DNA of 64,000 nucleotides from Bacillota bacterium (GCA_023388995.1 JAEWFD010000013.1:52021-116020); one strand, 5' to 3'; positions 34,820-44,520 are shown, counted from the first letter of the stretch. Numbers and translations: made by a program. The notes: generated by a model from the sequence alone, not told the origin.

Positions 34820-36073
34820 ATGAAACAATGGTTTTCCAAGCAAGAATGGGCCTATATTTTCTATGACTGGGCGGAATCTGCACATACCGTTATGATTGCA
34901 ACAATTGTTCTGCAATTGTTATATAGTTCCATGACAGCAAATGCTGGCATGGATGAACCCACTTCCATGGCTATTTATGGCTATATCACAAGTGCGATTG
35001 GGATTGTTGTTGCTATTTTGGCACCCATCTTAGGTACCATGGCTGATTATGAAGGTATGAAGCTTAAAATGTTTCGCATCTTCTTTTACATCGGCATTGC
35101 TGCAACAGCATTGCTCACCTTCTTTCCGGCAGATAACTGGCAAGTTTTAATGCTTCTGTACGCCGGCTCGACCTTCGGCTATACCGGAGCAAATATTTTC
35201 TATGATGCTTTCATTGTTGATATAACGGATCATGAACGCATGGATCTTGTTTCAACTGCCGGGTATGCTTTTGGATATATTGGGGGCAGCACCATTCCTT
35301 TGGTTCTTTCCATATTGCTGCTAACACAGCATGCTATCATCGGTATTTCCATTACCATGGCTTTCCGTATCAGCTTTTTGATGACCGCTGTTTGGTGGTA
35401 TGTGTTCTCACTTCCATTTCTGCATCATGTCAAGCAAACAGAAGGCCGAACACCAAAAACATCTATTTTGCAAGAAAGTATCGGTCAATTGGCAGAAACG
35501 ATGAAAGAGATATCCAAGTATAAACATATTTTCATCTTTCTATTCGCTTATTTTCTATACATCGATGGCGTTGGAACAATCATGAAAATGGCAACCGTGT
35601 TTGCAACTTCCCTCGGACTTGGCAGCAATGATCTGCTGGTTGTAATGCTTGCCATCCAGATTATCGGGTTTCCATTTGCCTTGCTTTATGGATATGCCAG
35701 CAAAAAAATAGATACCAAATATTTGCTGTTTATTGCAATTGCAGTCTATACCATCGTTTGCATCTATGCTTTTTTCATGAAAACAGCAACCGACTTTTGG
35801 ATTTTAGGTCTGCTCGTTGCAACAAGCCAAGGTGGAATCCAATCCTTGTCCCGTTCCTACTTCGGGAAAATGATTCCCAAAGAAAAAGCCAATGAATTCT
35901 TTGGCTTCTATAATATCTTAGGCCGCTTTGCAACGGTGGTTGGTCCTGCATTGGTCGGTATGATGGGAGCTATGTTTCAGGACGTCCGCATGGGCGTATT
36001 CTCCCTCATTTTTCTGTTTATTGCCGGCGCACTCTTATTATATTATCAAACAACCATTTCCAGGTCTGCTTAA
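34820..36073 (+). CDS. MFS transporter of the UMF1/Atg22-like family
   Basis: 417 residues with about 12 membrane helices. The EWAYIFYDWAESAHTVM start, the ILAPILGTMADYEG loop (MFS loop 2-3) and GGIQSLSRSYFGKMIP near residue 345 are diagnostic of UMF1 permeases, whose yeast relative Atg22 exports amino acids from the vacuole. The substrate is unknown. ATG 34820 follows GAAGGAGG at ideal spacing; the open frame upstream is not coding. Its stop overlaps the convergent cca stop. Confidence 0.88.
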   Translation: MKQWFSKQEWAYIFYDWAESAHTVMIATIVLQLLYSSMTANAGMDEPTSMAIYGYITSAIGIVVAILAPILGTMADYEGMKLKMFRIFFYIGIAATALLTFFPADNWQVLMLLYAGSTFGYTGANIFYDAFIVDITDHERMDLVSTAGYAFGYIGGSTIPLVLSILLLTQHAIIGISITMAFRISFLMTAVWWYVFSLPFLHHVKQTEGRTPKTSILQESIGQLAETMKEISKYKHIFIFLFAYFLYIDGVGTIMKMATVFATSLGLGSNDLLVVMLAIQIIGFPFALLYGYASKKIDTKYLLFIAIAVYTIVCIYAFFMKTATDFWILGLLVATSQGGIQSLSRSYFGKMIPKEKANEFFGFYNILGRFATVVGPALVGMMGAMFQDVRMGVFSLIFLFIAGALLLYYQTTISRSA

Positions 36074-37254
36074 TTATCCCGCTTCTTCCACGTACTGGCT
36101 TTTTCCAGCAGTACGTGTTTTTTATTTTCCAGTTTCTCTTGCATGACTTGGTCCAGCAAATCATTCAGCAGCTGCTTGAGTTCACTGCCGCTGCCAAAAT
36201 GATGCTTCAAAAGATCATGACCATTCACAGCCAATTGCTGCATTTGATATACCTTGCCTTGCGTTAAGATAGATTCCATCCACTGCAGCGATTCACTGCT
36301 GCCATGCAGCGCCGCTTGTCCTTCCAGTAATTTTTTTGTTTGATCTATCCCTAATTCCCGAAGCAAACATTTCACTTCATATTCTGAATCTGCTAGATGA
36401 TCACGATATTTCGCATATGCCTCTAGTTCTTTCAATTGGCTGTTGGATAAACGCAGCCGCAACCCGATGGTTTTAATAATCTGGGCATCCAGCGGAGCCA
36501 GCAAAAACCCGAGCCGCAGCACTGCATGCTTTGGCAAAGATGCCAAAGGAAGCAACTGACTGTGTTTAAATTCAGGTAACAGCTGCAAAAGAATCTCCCG
36601 ATATGTGCGTAAAATTTCATCCACAGCATCTCCAGCAAGCAGTTTTTCAAGTTCCGACCATTTTCGCTCCCACGAAATATAAGAAAGCAGGTGCTGCTTT
36701 TGAAACAATGCGTCATGAGTCTTTTCTTCAATCACAAAGGACAGCACAGAAGCAAAACGCAGGCATCGCAAGATACGCAAAGCATCTTCTTGGAAACGAA
36801 CAAGCGGATCTCCGACACATTGCAGCCGCTTCTGGTTCAAGTCTTGTAACCCGTCCACCAAATCAACAATACCCTCTTTAGGATGATAAGCGAGTGCATT
36901 GATTGTAAAGTCACGACGTTTTACATCTTCTAACAAGCTGGTGCCAAAAGCCACTTGTACCGGACGACGATGGTCTTCATAAGCCAGATCAGTGCGGTAG
37001 GTAGTTACTTCTATTTGATAGTCACTGATAACCACTGTCACAGTACCATGGATCATTCCTGTTTCGATGACCGGATAAGCCGCAAACAGCTGTTTTACTT
37101 CTTGCGGATGTGCCGACGTTGTAATATCGAAATCATGCGGTATCTTCCCAAGCAGATAATCACGAACACAGCCACCGATCAGATATGCTTCATAACCAGT
37201 TTCATGCAGTGTTTGCAACACAATATTAATTGCTTTAAGCAGCAGAATATCCAT
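36070..37254 (-). CDS. cca: CCA-adding tRNA nucleotidyltransferase
   Basis: 394 residues, class II nucleotidyltransferase: LIGGCVRDYLLG near residue 22, the catalytic DFD in PHDFDITT, RRDFTINALAY near 105, and the RNA-binding and nucleotide-selecting ILRCLRFAS region near 160. No HD domain, as in Bacillus-type enzymes. It builds or repairs the tRNA 3' CCA end. ATG 37254 is preferred by spacing to AAAGGA. Its last codons contain a plus-strand terminator for the MFS gene. Confidence 0.93.
   Translation of the reverse strand: MDILLLKAINIVLQTLHETGYEAYLIGGCVRDYLLGKIPHDFDITTSAHPQEVKQLFAAYPVIETGMIHGTVTVVISDYQIEVTTYRTDLAYEDHRRPVQVAFGTSLLEDVKRRDFTINALAYHPKEGIVDLVDGLQDLNQKRLQCVGDPLVRFQEDALRILRCLRFASVLSFVIEEKTHDALFQKQHLLSYISWERKWSELEKLLAGDAVDEILRTYREILLQLLPEFKHSQLLPLASLPKHAVLRLGFLLAPLDAQIIKTIGLRLRLSNSQLKELEAYAKYRDHLADSEYEVKCLLRELGIDQTKKLLEGQAALHGSSESLQWMESILTQGKVYQMQQLAVNGHDLLKHHFGSGSELKQLLNDLLDQVMQEKLENKKHVLLEKASTWKKRDN
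36089..36128 (+). terminator. MFS terminator inside the cca coding end
   Basis: CACGTACTG pairs with CAGTACGTG around an 11-nt loop, followed by TTTTTTATTTT. It lies 16 bp past the MFS stop but within the cca open reading frame, so one DNA segment serves both. Confidence 0.85.
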
Positions 37255-37284
37255 TATACCAACATCCTTTCTAATCAATCTGCT

Positions 37285-38577
37285 CTATTGTTTTAGAGAC
37301 TCTATCAGCTTCACAGGATTCACAATCCGCTTCAGCTGATATATGTTTCCATCTTTTTCAATGTCGATGCTATCGCCTGTTCTAAGAGCCTTATCCCAGA
37401 ATTCTCTTGGTGTTATGTCTTTTTTTACTTGGCAAGCTAGCGCATATAAACCAGCAGCATAAGGAATAGCCCAGCTTAAGCCACCTTCCGCATAGTATAC
37501 ATAGCCCTCATCTCCTGACGAATCGGCCGTTGTTCTTCTATCCATCGGCACCAGCAATACATTGCTGTTTGCGTATTCTTCACGATAGAAAGAATTCAAC
37601 CAAAATGAACCCGGCATATAAGTACCGGCATCATCAGCATCACCATCCCAAGAACGTCCTAACCCCTGCAATGCATAGCCATACGTATCTTGCAAAGAGG
37701 AGGAAACAACAAATATTCCCTGCTCCCGTGCCCGATTTACTGCATCTACTGTTTCGTAATAACCTTGATCGTTGGGGTTCCAGCCCACCGAAATAGAGAT
37801 AACTCTGATTTTCCGCTCATTTGGCAATGTCTTATTCACTTCTAAAATGCGATCAATCGACATTGCCAGCCAAGTAAAATCTGTTTCATAGCTACCGTTA
37901 ATTACTTCTCCATGTGCTCCAGCAATATAGTATAAATCTGCTTCCGGTGCAACACCTACCGTTTTTCCAACAGCGATGGAAGCTACAGCCGGTCCATGCA
38001 TAGATGCCTCTGAATCGGGAAAGTGAATTTCTTCATAAAACTTTAATTGATCTTTATATTCTTCATGGCCAACCAATAAATTTTGATCAATAATGGCAAT
38101 ACCGATGCCAGCTCCGGTAATCCCTTGTTCATGTAATGACCGAACATGAAGACCGGGATTTTTGCCATCCTCCAAAATTTTTTCCGGATTAAATTCCTGC
38201 GGCAAGGTTTGCGGCCATTTTGTCGTAGTGCTGAATGTAGCCCACTTAAGATTATCCAGATACTGTTTGCCAATCTTCAAATGACTGACATCGTAGCCTC
38301 TGAAATCAACCTCAAATACTTGTGAATTGGATTCAATTGTTGGAAGCAGATCCATTTTCCCACGATCTTTCAGAAAGCGGGAAGCTTGCGGCACATTGGT
38401 GATTTCCAGCTTGACAGGTTTTGTTACTGTTTCCATGTACTGGTATTTTTCATCCAATGCAGGATCCATCACGATCATTCCTTTTGTATTTTCTTGCTTT
38501 GGTTTGTCAGATGGTGTTGCCCTGCAGCTGGTAAGCAATAAACTAAAAAGCAGTATTATAAGTTTCGCCTTTTTCAT
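37285..38577 (-). CDS. S8 subtilisin-family lipoprotein
   Basis: 430 residues. Signal peptide with lipobox LLTSC (lipid-anchored Cys18), a pro-like region to about 140, and an S8 domain: Asp in IAIIDQN near 165, His in SMHGPAVAS near 200, the SISVGWN strand, and Ser in GLSWAIPYAAG near 375. The His and Ser motifs differ from consensus (HGT, GTSMA), but the triad is retained. Surface protease, target unknown. It is monocistronic, upstream of cca on the same strand. Confidence 0.85.
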   Translation of the reverse strand: MKKAKLIILLFSLLLTSCRATPSDKPKQENTKGMIVMDPALDEKYQYMETVTKPVKLEITNVPQASRFLKDRGKMDLLPTIESNSQVFEVDFRGYDVSHLKIGKQYLDNLKWATFSTTTKWPQTLPQEFNPEKILEDGKNPGLHVRSLHEQGITGAGIGIAIIDQNLLVGHEEYKDQLKFYEEIHFPDSEASMHGPAVASIAVGKTVGVAPEADLYYIAGAHGEVINGSYETDFTWLAMSIDRILEVNKTLPNERKIRVISISVGWNPNDQGYYETVDAVNRAREQGIFVVSSSLQDTYGYALQGLGRSWDGDADDAGTYMPGSFWLNSFYREEYANSNVLLVPMDRRTTADSSGDEGYVYYAEGGLSWAIPYAAGLYALACQVKKDITPREFWDKALRTGDSIDIEKDGNIYQLKRIVNPVKLIESLKQ

Positions 38578-38708
38578 ATGCTCTTTCCTTTCATATTCTA
38601 AATACGTTTGTTCTTAGCGATATCCGCATTATACCAATTTTTGGTTGCTTTGAGTATCACTTCAGATATTTTGATATGCTGCCATCCAATAGATTCCATT
38701 TTAGCAAG

Positions 38709-39014
38709 CTAAATCCAAGAAAAAAAGCGAATTTCGCTTTTTAGAGAGTTTTTAGTATTCTGCTTGTTTAATCTGTTAATCATTGCAGAATGCAGCTGTA
38801 TTCTTCTTTTTTCAGTAAATACATGGATACTGATCAAAAGTGGCTTTCCATGTGCATCTTTTTTATAAGATTCAATGTTTGCCTGCTGCAAACCAAGTCT
38901 TTCCAGCGTTCGCCATAAGTTTTCATTCCAAATATCACAATCACCAAATATTTCTTTAGCACCAACGCGACCAAACAGATGTGCCAGCAATTTATTGCCA
39001 GCTTCCGTAGTCAA
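38709..39014 (-). pseudogene. GNAT acetyltransferase C-terminal remnant
   Basis: Roughly 65 residues (EAGNKLLAHLFGRVGAK to SIHVF) look like the C-terminal half of a RimJ/RimL-type GNAT: the helix before the acetyl-CoA site, a GDCDIWNENLWRTLERLGL segment, and the final strand. The N-terminal half is absent and the only start is a TTG without a site. The frame then reads through a hairpin that looks like the original terminator (38721-38742), so the native stop is also lost. Confidence 0.55.
38721..38742. terminator. hairpin terminator by the GNAT remnant
   Basis: AAAAAGCGA pairs with TCGCTTTTT across a 3-nt loop; A and T runs on both sides make it usable in either direction. Confidence 0.65.
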
Positions 39015-39060
39015 GTGTTCTGTTTCTATCTTATCATGATAGGTTCCTTTACCTTTTTAA

Positions 39061-39312
39061 TCACTCTATCTTGCTGCCACAATGCTCACAATACGATGAT
39101 CCTAGCCCTCTGAGATTGAGGAGAGATTTGCAGGAAGGACAACGTACAGTTACAATACCAAAAATGATGCCGCCAAACGATAGAAGCAGTCCGCATACAG
39201 ACATCATAGCAATCTGTTCTACTCCCCATACCAGCCCAGATAGATAAACGATACTGATTCCCAGTAAAATAATTGCAAACATCAATAAACGGCAGGTATT
39301 CGGATTTTTCAT
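39061..39312 (-). CDS. small membrane protein with C-terminal zinc ribbon
   Basis: 83 residues: two membrane helices (about 8-28 and 34-54) and a CxxC...CxxC zinc ribbon (CPSCKSLL, YCEHCGSKI) on the cytosolic C-terminus. Similar two-helix zinc-ribbon proteins are common and uncharacterised. GGGAAG lies close before ATG 39312. The GNAT remnant follows directly. Confidence 0.7.
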   Translation of the reverse strand: MKNPNTCRLLMFAIILLGISIVYLSGLVWGVEQIAMMSVCGLLLSFGGIIFGIVTVRCPSCKSLLNLRGLGSSYCEHCGSKIE

Positions 39313-39381
39313 ATATCTTCCCTATCTCACTTCCATTACTTATCGTATCATAGATGCTATTTCATGAAAAGATAGAGAATA

Positions 39382-39425
39382 AAAAAACGAAGCACTGGCT
39401 CCGAATTGGAACATCAGTACTTCGC
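39382..39425 (-). terminator. ppdK terminator
   Basis: Minus-strand CGAAGTACTG pairs with CAGTGCTTCG (one wobble) over a long loop that itself can pair, followed by seven T, 10 bp after the ppdK stop. Confidence 0.8.
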
Positions 39426-39434
39426 TTATTTCAT

Positions 39435-42059
39435 TTATCTAGGAAATTTGATTGCAGCTTGAGCAGCAGCCAAACGAGCAATTGGTACACGGAATGGAGA
39501 GCAAGAAACGTAGCTCAAACCAATTCTGTGGCAGAATTCTACAGAAGCAGGGTCGCCGCCATGCTCACCGCAGATACCAAGTTTCAGTTCCGGACGGATG
39601 CTCTTACCAAGCTTAACTGCCAATTCCATCAATTTACCAACACCAGTTTCGTCAACTCTTGCAAATGGATCTTGCTCATAGATCTTCTTGTCATAGTAAT
39701 GACCCAAGAAAGAACCTGCATCATCACGAGAGAAACCGAATGTCATTTGGGTCAAGTCATTGGTACCGAAGCTGAAGAATTCAGCATCTTTCGCAATTTC
39801 GTCAGCCAAAACGCAAGCACGAGGAATTTCGATCATTGTACCAACTTGATACTTCATATCAATACCGCTGTCTTTGATCAGCTTATCAGCTGTCTTCACA
39901 ACGATTGCTTTTACAAATTGCAATTCTTTCAATTCGCCTACCAATGGAATCATGATTTCAGGAACCATCTTCCATTCCGGATGACGTCTTTGTACATTAA
40001 TTGCTGCTTCAATTACCGCTGTTGTTTGCATTTCCGCAATTTCCGGATAAGAAACTGCCAAACGGCATCCGCGATGACCCATCATCGGGTTGAACTCATG
40101 CAAGGAATCAACGATATGACGAAGATCATCAAATGCCAAGTTCATGTCAGCAGCAAGTTCTTTGATTTCCGCATCTGTATGAGGCAAGAATTCATGCAAA
40201 GGTGGATCTAAGTAACGGATTGTTACTGGGAAGCCTTGCATTGCTTCGTAAATACCTTCAAAGTCGCCACGTTGCATAGGAAGCAATTTTGCCAAGGCAG
40301 CACGTCTTTGCTCTTCTGTTTTAGAAACGATCATTTCGCGTACTGCTTTGATACGATCGCCTTCAAAGAACATATGCTCTGTACGTGTCAAACCAATCCC
40401 TTGAGCACCGAAGACAACTGCTTGAGCAGCATCTTTTGGAGTGTCAGCATTGGTACGAACTTTCAATTCACGAACATCATCAGCCCATTTCATGAATGTA
40501 TCGAAGTCACCGGAGATTGTTGCCGGTACAGTTTTAATTGCTTGTCCATAAACTTTACCAGTCGAACCATCCAAAGAGATGTAGTCTCCTTCTTTGATTG
40601 TTACACCGCCAAGGGTAAAGCTCTTAGCACCAAACTTGATATCGCCGCATCCGGATACACAGCAAGTACCCATACCGCGCGCTACTACCGCTGCGTGGCT
40701 GGTCATACCGCCGCGAGCCGTCAAGATACCTTCAGAAACGTGCATACCTTCGATATCTTCCGGAGAAGTTTCCAAACGAACTAAGACTACTTTCTTCCCT
40801 TGTTCTTTCCATGCAACAGCAGATTCAGCTGTAAAGACAACTTGACCGCAAGCAGCACCTGGAGATGCAGGAAGTGCAGATCCGATGACAGCTGCAGCTT
40901 TCAATTCAGCAGCATCAAATTGCGGATGCAGCAAGGTATCCAATTGTTTTGGTTCCACTTTCATGATTGCTTCTCTTGTTGTCAGCAATCCTTCGCTTAC
41001 CAAATCAACCGCAATTTTCAACGCAGCAGCAGCTGTACGCTTTCCGTTACGTGTTTGCAGCATATACAATGTACCGTTTTCAATCGTGAATTCCATATCT
41101 TGCATATCTTTGTAATGTGTTTCCAAACGATCGCAGATCGCCACAAACTCATCATAAGCATGAGGCATAACATCTTTCAATTGATCAATTGTTTGCGGTG
41201 TTCTGATCCCTGCAACAACGTCTTCACCTTGTGCATTCATCAGGAATTCGCCAAACAATTTTCTTTCGCCAGTCGCCGGGTTTCTGGTAAATGCAACACC
41301 AGTACCACTGGTATCACCCATGTTACCAAAGACCATGGATTGCACGTTTACTGCTGTACCCCAAGAACTAGGAATATCATTCATACGACGATAGAAAATA
41401 GCTCTAGGATTGTTCCAAGATTTGAATACAGCCTTAACAGCACCCATCAATTGCTCTCTTGGATCACTAGGGAAATCAGTGCCTAAATTTTCTTTATAGA
41501 ATGCTTCGAACAAATGAACCATTTCTTTCAAGTCATCTGCATCCAATTCAGTATCCAGCTTGACCCCTTTTTTCTCTTTTAACTGGTCAATGATTACTTC
41601 ATATTTATGCTTTGGAAGTTCCATAACAACGTCAGAATACATTTGGATGAAACGACGGTAAGAATCATACGCAAACCGCGGGTTGCCTGTTAGTTTTGCG
41701 AATCCTTCTACTACTTCATCATTCAATCCCAAGTTTAGGATTGTATCCATCATGCCCGGCATTGAAGCACGAGAACCTGAACGAACAGATACCAGAAGCG
41801 GATTATTTGGATCACCAAATGTCTTCCCTGTATTTTGTTCCATTTTTGCTAAGTTTTCGAAGATTTCTTTTACGATTTCATCAGAAATGTTCTGATTATC
41901 TTCATAATAGCGAGTACAAGCTTCTGTTGTAACTGTAAATCCTGTCGGAACCGGCATTCCCAAGCTGACCATTTCAGCTAAGTTAGCACCCTTTCCGCCA
42001 AGAAGTTCTCTCATTGAGCCGTTTGCTTCGCTAAATTGATATACATACTTTGTGCTCAT
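39435..42059 (-). CDS. ppdK: pyruvate, phosphate dikinase
   Basis: 874 residues, full length. Interconverts PEP, AMP and PPi with pyruvate, ATP and Pi; in fermenters it often works as a PPi-saving glycolytic step. N-terminal ATP-grasp domain (GGKGANLAEM), the swivelling phospho-His domain with GGMTSHAAVVARG, and the TIM-barrel PEP site ending in GICGEHGGDP with the catalytic Cys. Start ATG 42059 is fixed by AAGGAGG; the longer frame is spurious. No PpdK regulatory protein gene is adjacent. Confidence 0.97.
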   Translation of the reverse strand: MSTKYVYQFSEANGSMRELLGGKGANLAEMVSLGMPVPTGFTVTTEACTRYYEDNQNISDEIVKEIFENLAKMEQNTGKTFGDPNNPLLVSVRSGSRASMPGMMDTILNLGLNDEVVEGFAKLTGNPRFAYDSYRRFIQMYSDVVMELPKHKYEVIIDQLKEKKGVKLDTELDADDLKEMVHLFEAFYKENLGTDFPSDPREQLMGAVKAVFKSWNNPRAIFYRRMNDIPSSWGTAVNVQSMVFGNMGDTSGTGVAFTRNPATGERKLFGEFLMNAQGEDVVAGIRTPQTIDQLKDVMPHAYDEFVAICDRLETHYKDMQDMEFTIENGTLYMLQTRNGKRTAAAALKIAVDLVSEGLLTTREAIMKVEPKQLDTLLHPQFDAAELKAAAVIGSALPASPGAACGQVVFTAESAVAWKEQGKKVVLVRLETSPEDIEGMHVSEGILTARGGMTSHAAVVARGMGTCCVSGCGDIKFGAKSFTLGGVTIKEGDYISLDGSTGKVYGQAIKTVPATISGDFDTFMKWADDVRELKVRTNADTPKDAAQAVVFGAQGIGLTRTEHMFFEGDRIKAVREMIVSKTEEQRRAALAKLLPMQRGDFEGIYEAMQGFPVTIRYLDPPLHEFLPHTDAEIKELAADMNLAFDDLRHIVDSLHEFNPMMGHRGCRLAVSYPEIAEMQTTAVIEAAINVQRRHPEWKMVPEIMIPLVGELKELQFVKAIVVKTADKLIKDSGIDMKYQVGTMIEIPRACVLADEIAKDAEFFSFGTNDLTQMTFGFSRDDAGSFLGHYYDKKIYEQDPFARVDETGVGKLMELAVKLGKSIRPELKLGICGEHGGDPASVEFCHRIGLSYVSCSPFRVPIARLAAAQAAIKFPR

Positions 42060-42437
42060 GTTTTCCTCCTTATGTTCTATAAACCGCTTTCGCATTTCAT
42101 ATTGTACTAAATTTTCAAGCATAAATCCATGCTTTCCTCAACTTTTTCTGAAATTGTCGAATATATTATTTTTAGCACCATTTACGCTGATCTAGTATGC
42201 CAATGCTCTTGATATTATTCATCAATTGATAATAATGATATATACATAATTCCTATAAGTTTTTGATATCGTGCAAATCTCGTGCATCATATATCATGGG
42301 TGATTGCTTTCAATGAACCACCTCAGGTCAACATCCAGTGCTAGATTCCCACGTTCAAAGAAAAGCGTAAAGAGCAATTATCAAAAAAGCCAAGAGAATA
42401 ACTCCTGACCAAAATACTTCTTTGCTTTGTACTATGC
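42060..42437. other. 378-bp intergenic region between ppdK and the DUF378 gene
   Basis: Holds the ppdK ribosome site and presumably its promoter, with TACAAT on the minus strand near 42100 but no good -35. I see no RNA family I can name. A direct repeat CGTGCA occurs twice 5 nt apart near 42275. Near 42355-42432 the minus strand reads as a 25-residue membrane-like peptide with no standard start codon. Confidence 0.5.
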
Positions 42438-42641
42438 CTACTTTATCTCATCGTCATGAAATTCAAAAAGTGTAAAGGCATAAATAGCTGAAAGTCCAAC
42501 CAAAACATAGATAATACGGGAGATAAAAGACATACTGCCGAATATGGTAGATACTAAATTGAATTCAAAAGCACCAACAAGGCCCCAGTTTAATGCACCA
42601 ATAATCACTAACAGCAATGCAATGGATCGAATAATGCGCAT
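42438..42641 (-). CDS. DUF378 small membrane protein
   Basis: 67 residues: two membrane helices with the family signature LNWGLVG and an acidic-basic tail. Similar to Bacillus YuzA; function unknown. ATG 42641 is chosen because GGAG lies at proper spacing, while the GTG at 42650 is part of that site. Confidence 0.82.
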   Translation of the reverse strand: MRIIRSIALLLVIIGALNWGLVGAFEFNLVSTIFGSMSFISRIIYVLVGLSAIYAFTLFEFHDDEIK

Positions 42642-42826
42642 AAGATTCACGCTCCTTTATAGTAGTCTTAACCAAATTTTGATATCTATATATGAATTAA
42701 TGCAAATATTAAAGTCAAAAAAACCTTTCGAATGCATTGTAGATAAATAATAATATTCTATCTTCTATTTCTCATAGTTCGTTCTAATATAACATATCAT
42801 GGAACAGAATAAATGGAGGAATACCT

Positions 42827-43732
42827 ATGATATCGCAAACCCAATATGCGACACTCTCGCTTGAATTGCATTTATTTTTTGCTCGAATAATGAAAGAGCA
42901 TTCTTTGTTTCTCGAAGCTGGATTCACGCCGAAAGATGCTAAATTTGGTGAAGCTGCAAATCACTTTAAGGAAGCATTTGAAACAATCTTGCATCATGCA
43001 ATTCAATTAGGGAATGGCATCGTAAGTACGCGTGTCATCTCTTCTGGGGAAATCGTAACAGATTATACCCTGGGCAGTGAGCAAAAAACAGTTAACTTCA
43101 CTGGCATTCCAATCAATACAGATCTCACACGTTTAGAGCAAAAAATGTACGGCAATGATCAACCGCAAATAAGTCCGCAATTAATTCAACAAGTCAAACA
43201 ATTAAATATAACTACCCTTAAGGATCTTGAAAGATTGATTGCATTCAAAAAAGGAATTTTAGATCATGTACTGTCATGTAATATTTTCACTATGAATTAT
43301 CCACTTCTCATTGAACACATTCTTCGTGAAGCAGAATTATATAGAAATCACATTTATAATCTCGAACAAGGAGAGAACATTGATAATGACATCAAAAATG
43401 TTGAACTATTTTGGGATCAGATTATGATGGAACACGCAGAATTTATTCGCGGGTTGCTCGATCCATCTGAAAACGCATTAATTATAACTTCTAACGATTT
43501 TGCAAATGCCTATCTTGACTTATTAAAACAAACAAAGGGGACTGCTGAACGCATGCTCGGTAACATAACCCAAACAACACTTCAGCAAACTATGAAATAT
43601 CGTGATTTTAAAGAAGCTGGAACCAAAGGAATCGCTGAATGTCAGATTAGATCTATCATTTTACCTTTACTTGGTGATCATGTCCTTCGTGAAGCAAATC
43701 ATTATATTCGATTACTTCGACAATATACGTAG
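42827..43732 (+). CDS. DUF2935 helical protein
   Basis: 301 residues, all alpha, with two similar halves. Each carries Glu/His pairs of the ferritin-like type (HLFFARIMKEHSLFLEAGF near residue 15; ELFWDQIMMEHAEFIRGLL near 190; REANHYIRLL at the end). The DUF2935 family is thought to bind metal, but its role is unknown. TGGAGG precedes ATG. It lies next to the IS remnant but shows no damage. Confidence 0.8.
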   Translation: MISQTQYATLSLELHLFFARIMKEHSLFLEAGFTPKDAKFGEAANHFKEAFETILHHAIQLGNGIVSTRVISSGEIVTDYTLGSEQKTVNFTGIPINTDLTRLEQKMYGNDQPQISPQLIQQVKQLNITTLKDLERLIAFKKGILDHVLSCNIFTMNYPLLIEHILREAELYRNHIYNLEQGENIDNDIKNVELFWDQIMMEHAEFIRGLLDPSENALIITSNDFANAYLDLLKQTKGTAERMLGNITQTTLQQTMKYRDFKEAGTKGIAECQIRSIILPLLGDHVLREANHYIRLLRQYT

Positions 43733-43784
43733 ATCTATTAATTAAGTTAAGGGATAAAAAAACCTTCATCATAGGAGGTCACAG

Positions 43785-43924
43785 CCTGTTGACAAAGGAA
43801 TCGACAGGCGAAACAAGATATGATAAGATAAAAAAGGCGGAAAGATGACTTCGTACGACCGATTTGAGGCTCTTTCTGCCTTTTACTATGGGAAAATGGT
43901 ATAATATGGAAGGTCGTACGGAAG
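43785..43924. repeat. inverted repeats upstream of the IS1182 remnant
   Basis: Three nested or adjacent dyads: CCTGTTGA/TCGACAGG (43785-43808), AAAAGGCGGAAAGA/TCTTTCTGCCTTTT (43832-43884), and CTTCGTACGACC (43849-43860) with GGTCGTACGGAAG (43912-43924). They probably belong to the insertion-sequence end and its anti-read-through hairpin. Confidence 0.55.
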
Positions 43925-43933
43925 AAGTAATTT

Positions 43934-44402
43934 ATGGCAATGACAAGAAGACAAGGCAAACATGATGCCATTATTTTAGATACAATTGAAGGATTTGTAC
44001 CACAAGATCACGATGTTAGGAAACTAGAGAATTGTATAAATTGGGATTTTATCTACCATTGGTAAAGCATCTATACAGTAACTTGGGAAGATCTAGCATA
44101 AATCCTGTGGTACTTTTTTAAATGATTCTAATTAATATAGTATTTGGAATCAATTCCATGAGAAAAACATGCAGAGAAATCCAAGTTAGCTTGGCGTATC
44201 GTTGGGTTTTGGGGATTGCTATGGATGAAGAGGTTCCGAATTATTCAACCTGTAGCCAGAATTATATCAGGAGATACGGAGAGAGTGATGTATTCAACCA
44301 AATATTTGATCAAATATTAAAGCAAGCATTAGAATATGACTTCGTAGATACAGAAACCGTGTTTGGTGACCACACGCATCAAAAAGCGAATGCCAACAAA
44401 TT
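43934..44402 (+). pseudogene. degenerate IS1182-family transposase
   Basis: ATG 43934 opens a 43-codon stretch (FVPQDHDVRKLE) that stops at 44063. The protein continues in other frames: PLVKHLYSNLGRSSINPVVLF, then, after a slip at a T run near 44117, INSMRKTCREIQVSLAYRW and FVDTETVFGDHTHQKANANK. That order matches the N-terminal half of IS1182 transposases (FGIRSMR, YRWFLG, DSTHVKA). Two frameshifts and loss of the C-terminal DDE half make it dead. The reading frame then runs into unrelated sequence up to the alpha-glucosidase promoter. Confidence 0.82.
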
Positions 44403-44520
44403 GTCGATTTTGTCTGCTGTCTTCCTCTTTGGCTCTGCGGCACACCCTATTTTTTCCATGCCATTTTGTACCAACACCTCCAAAAATATGATACACTAGT
44501 ACCATTCGGAGGTAATATCC

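Noticed and set aside
39354..41486. Long plus-strand open frames (285 and 228 codons) opposite ppdK
   Set aside because: They are antisense to a highly conserved enzyme, lack ribosome sites and have Cys/His/Phe-rich composition typical of shadow frames.
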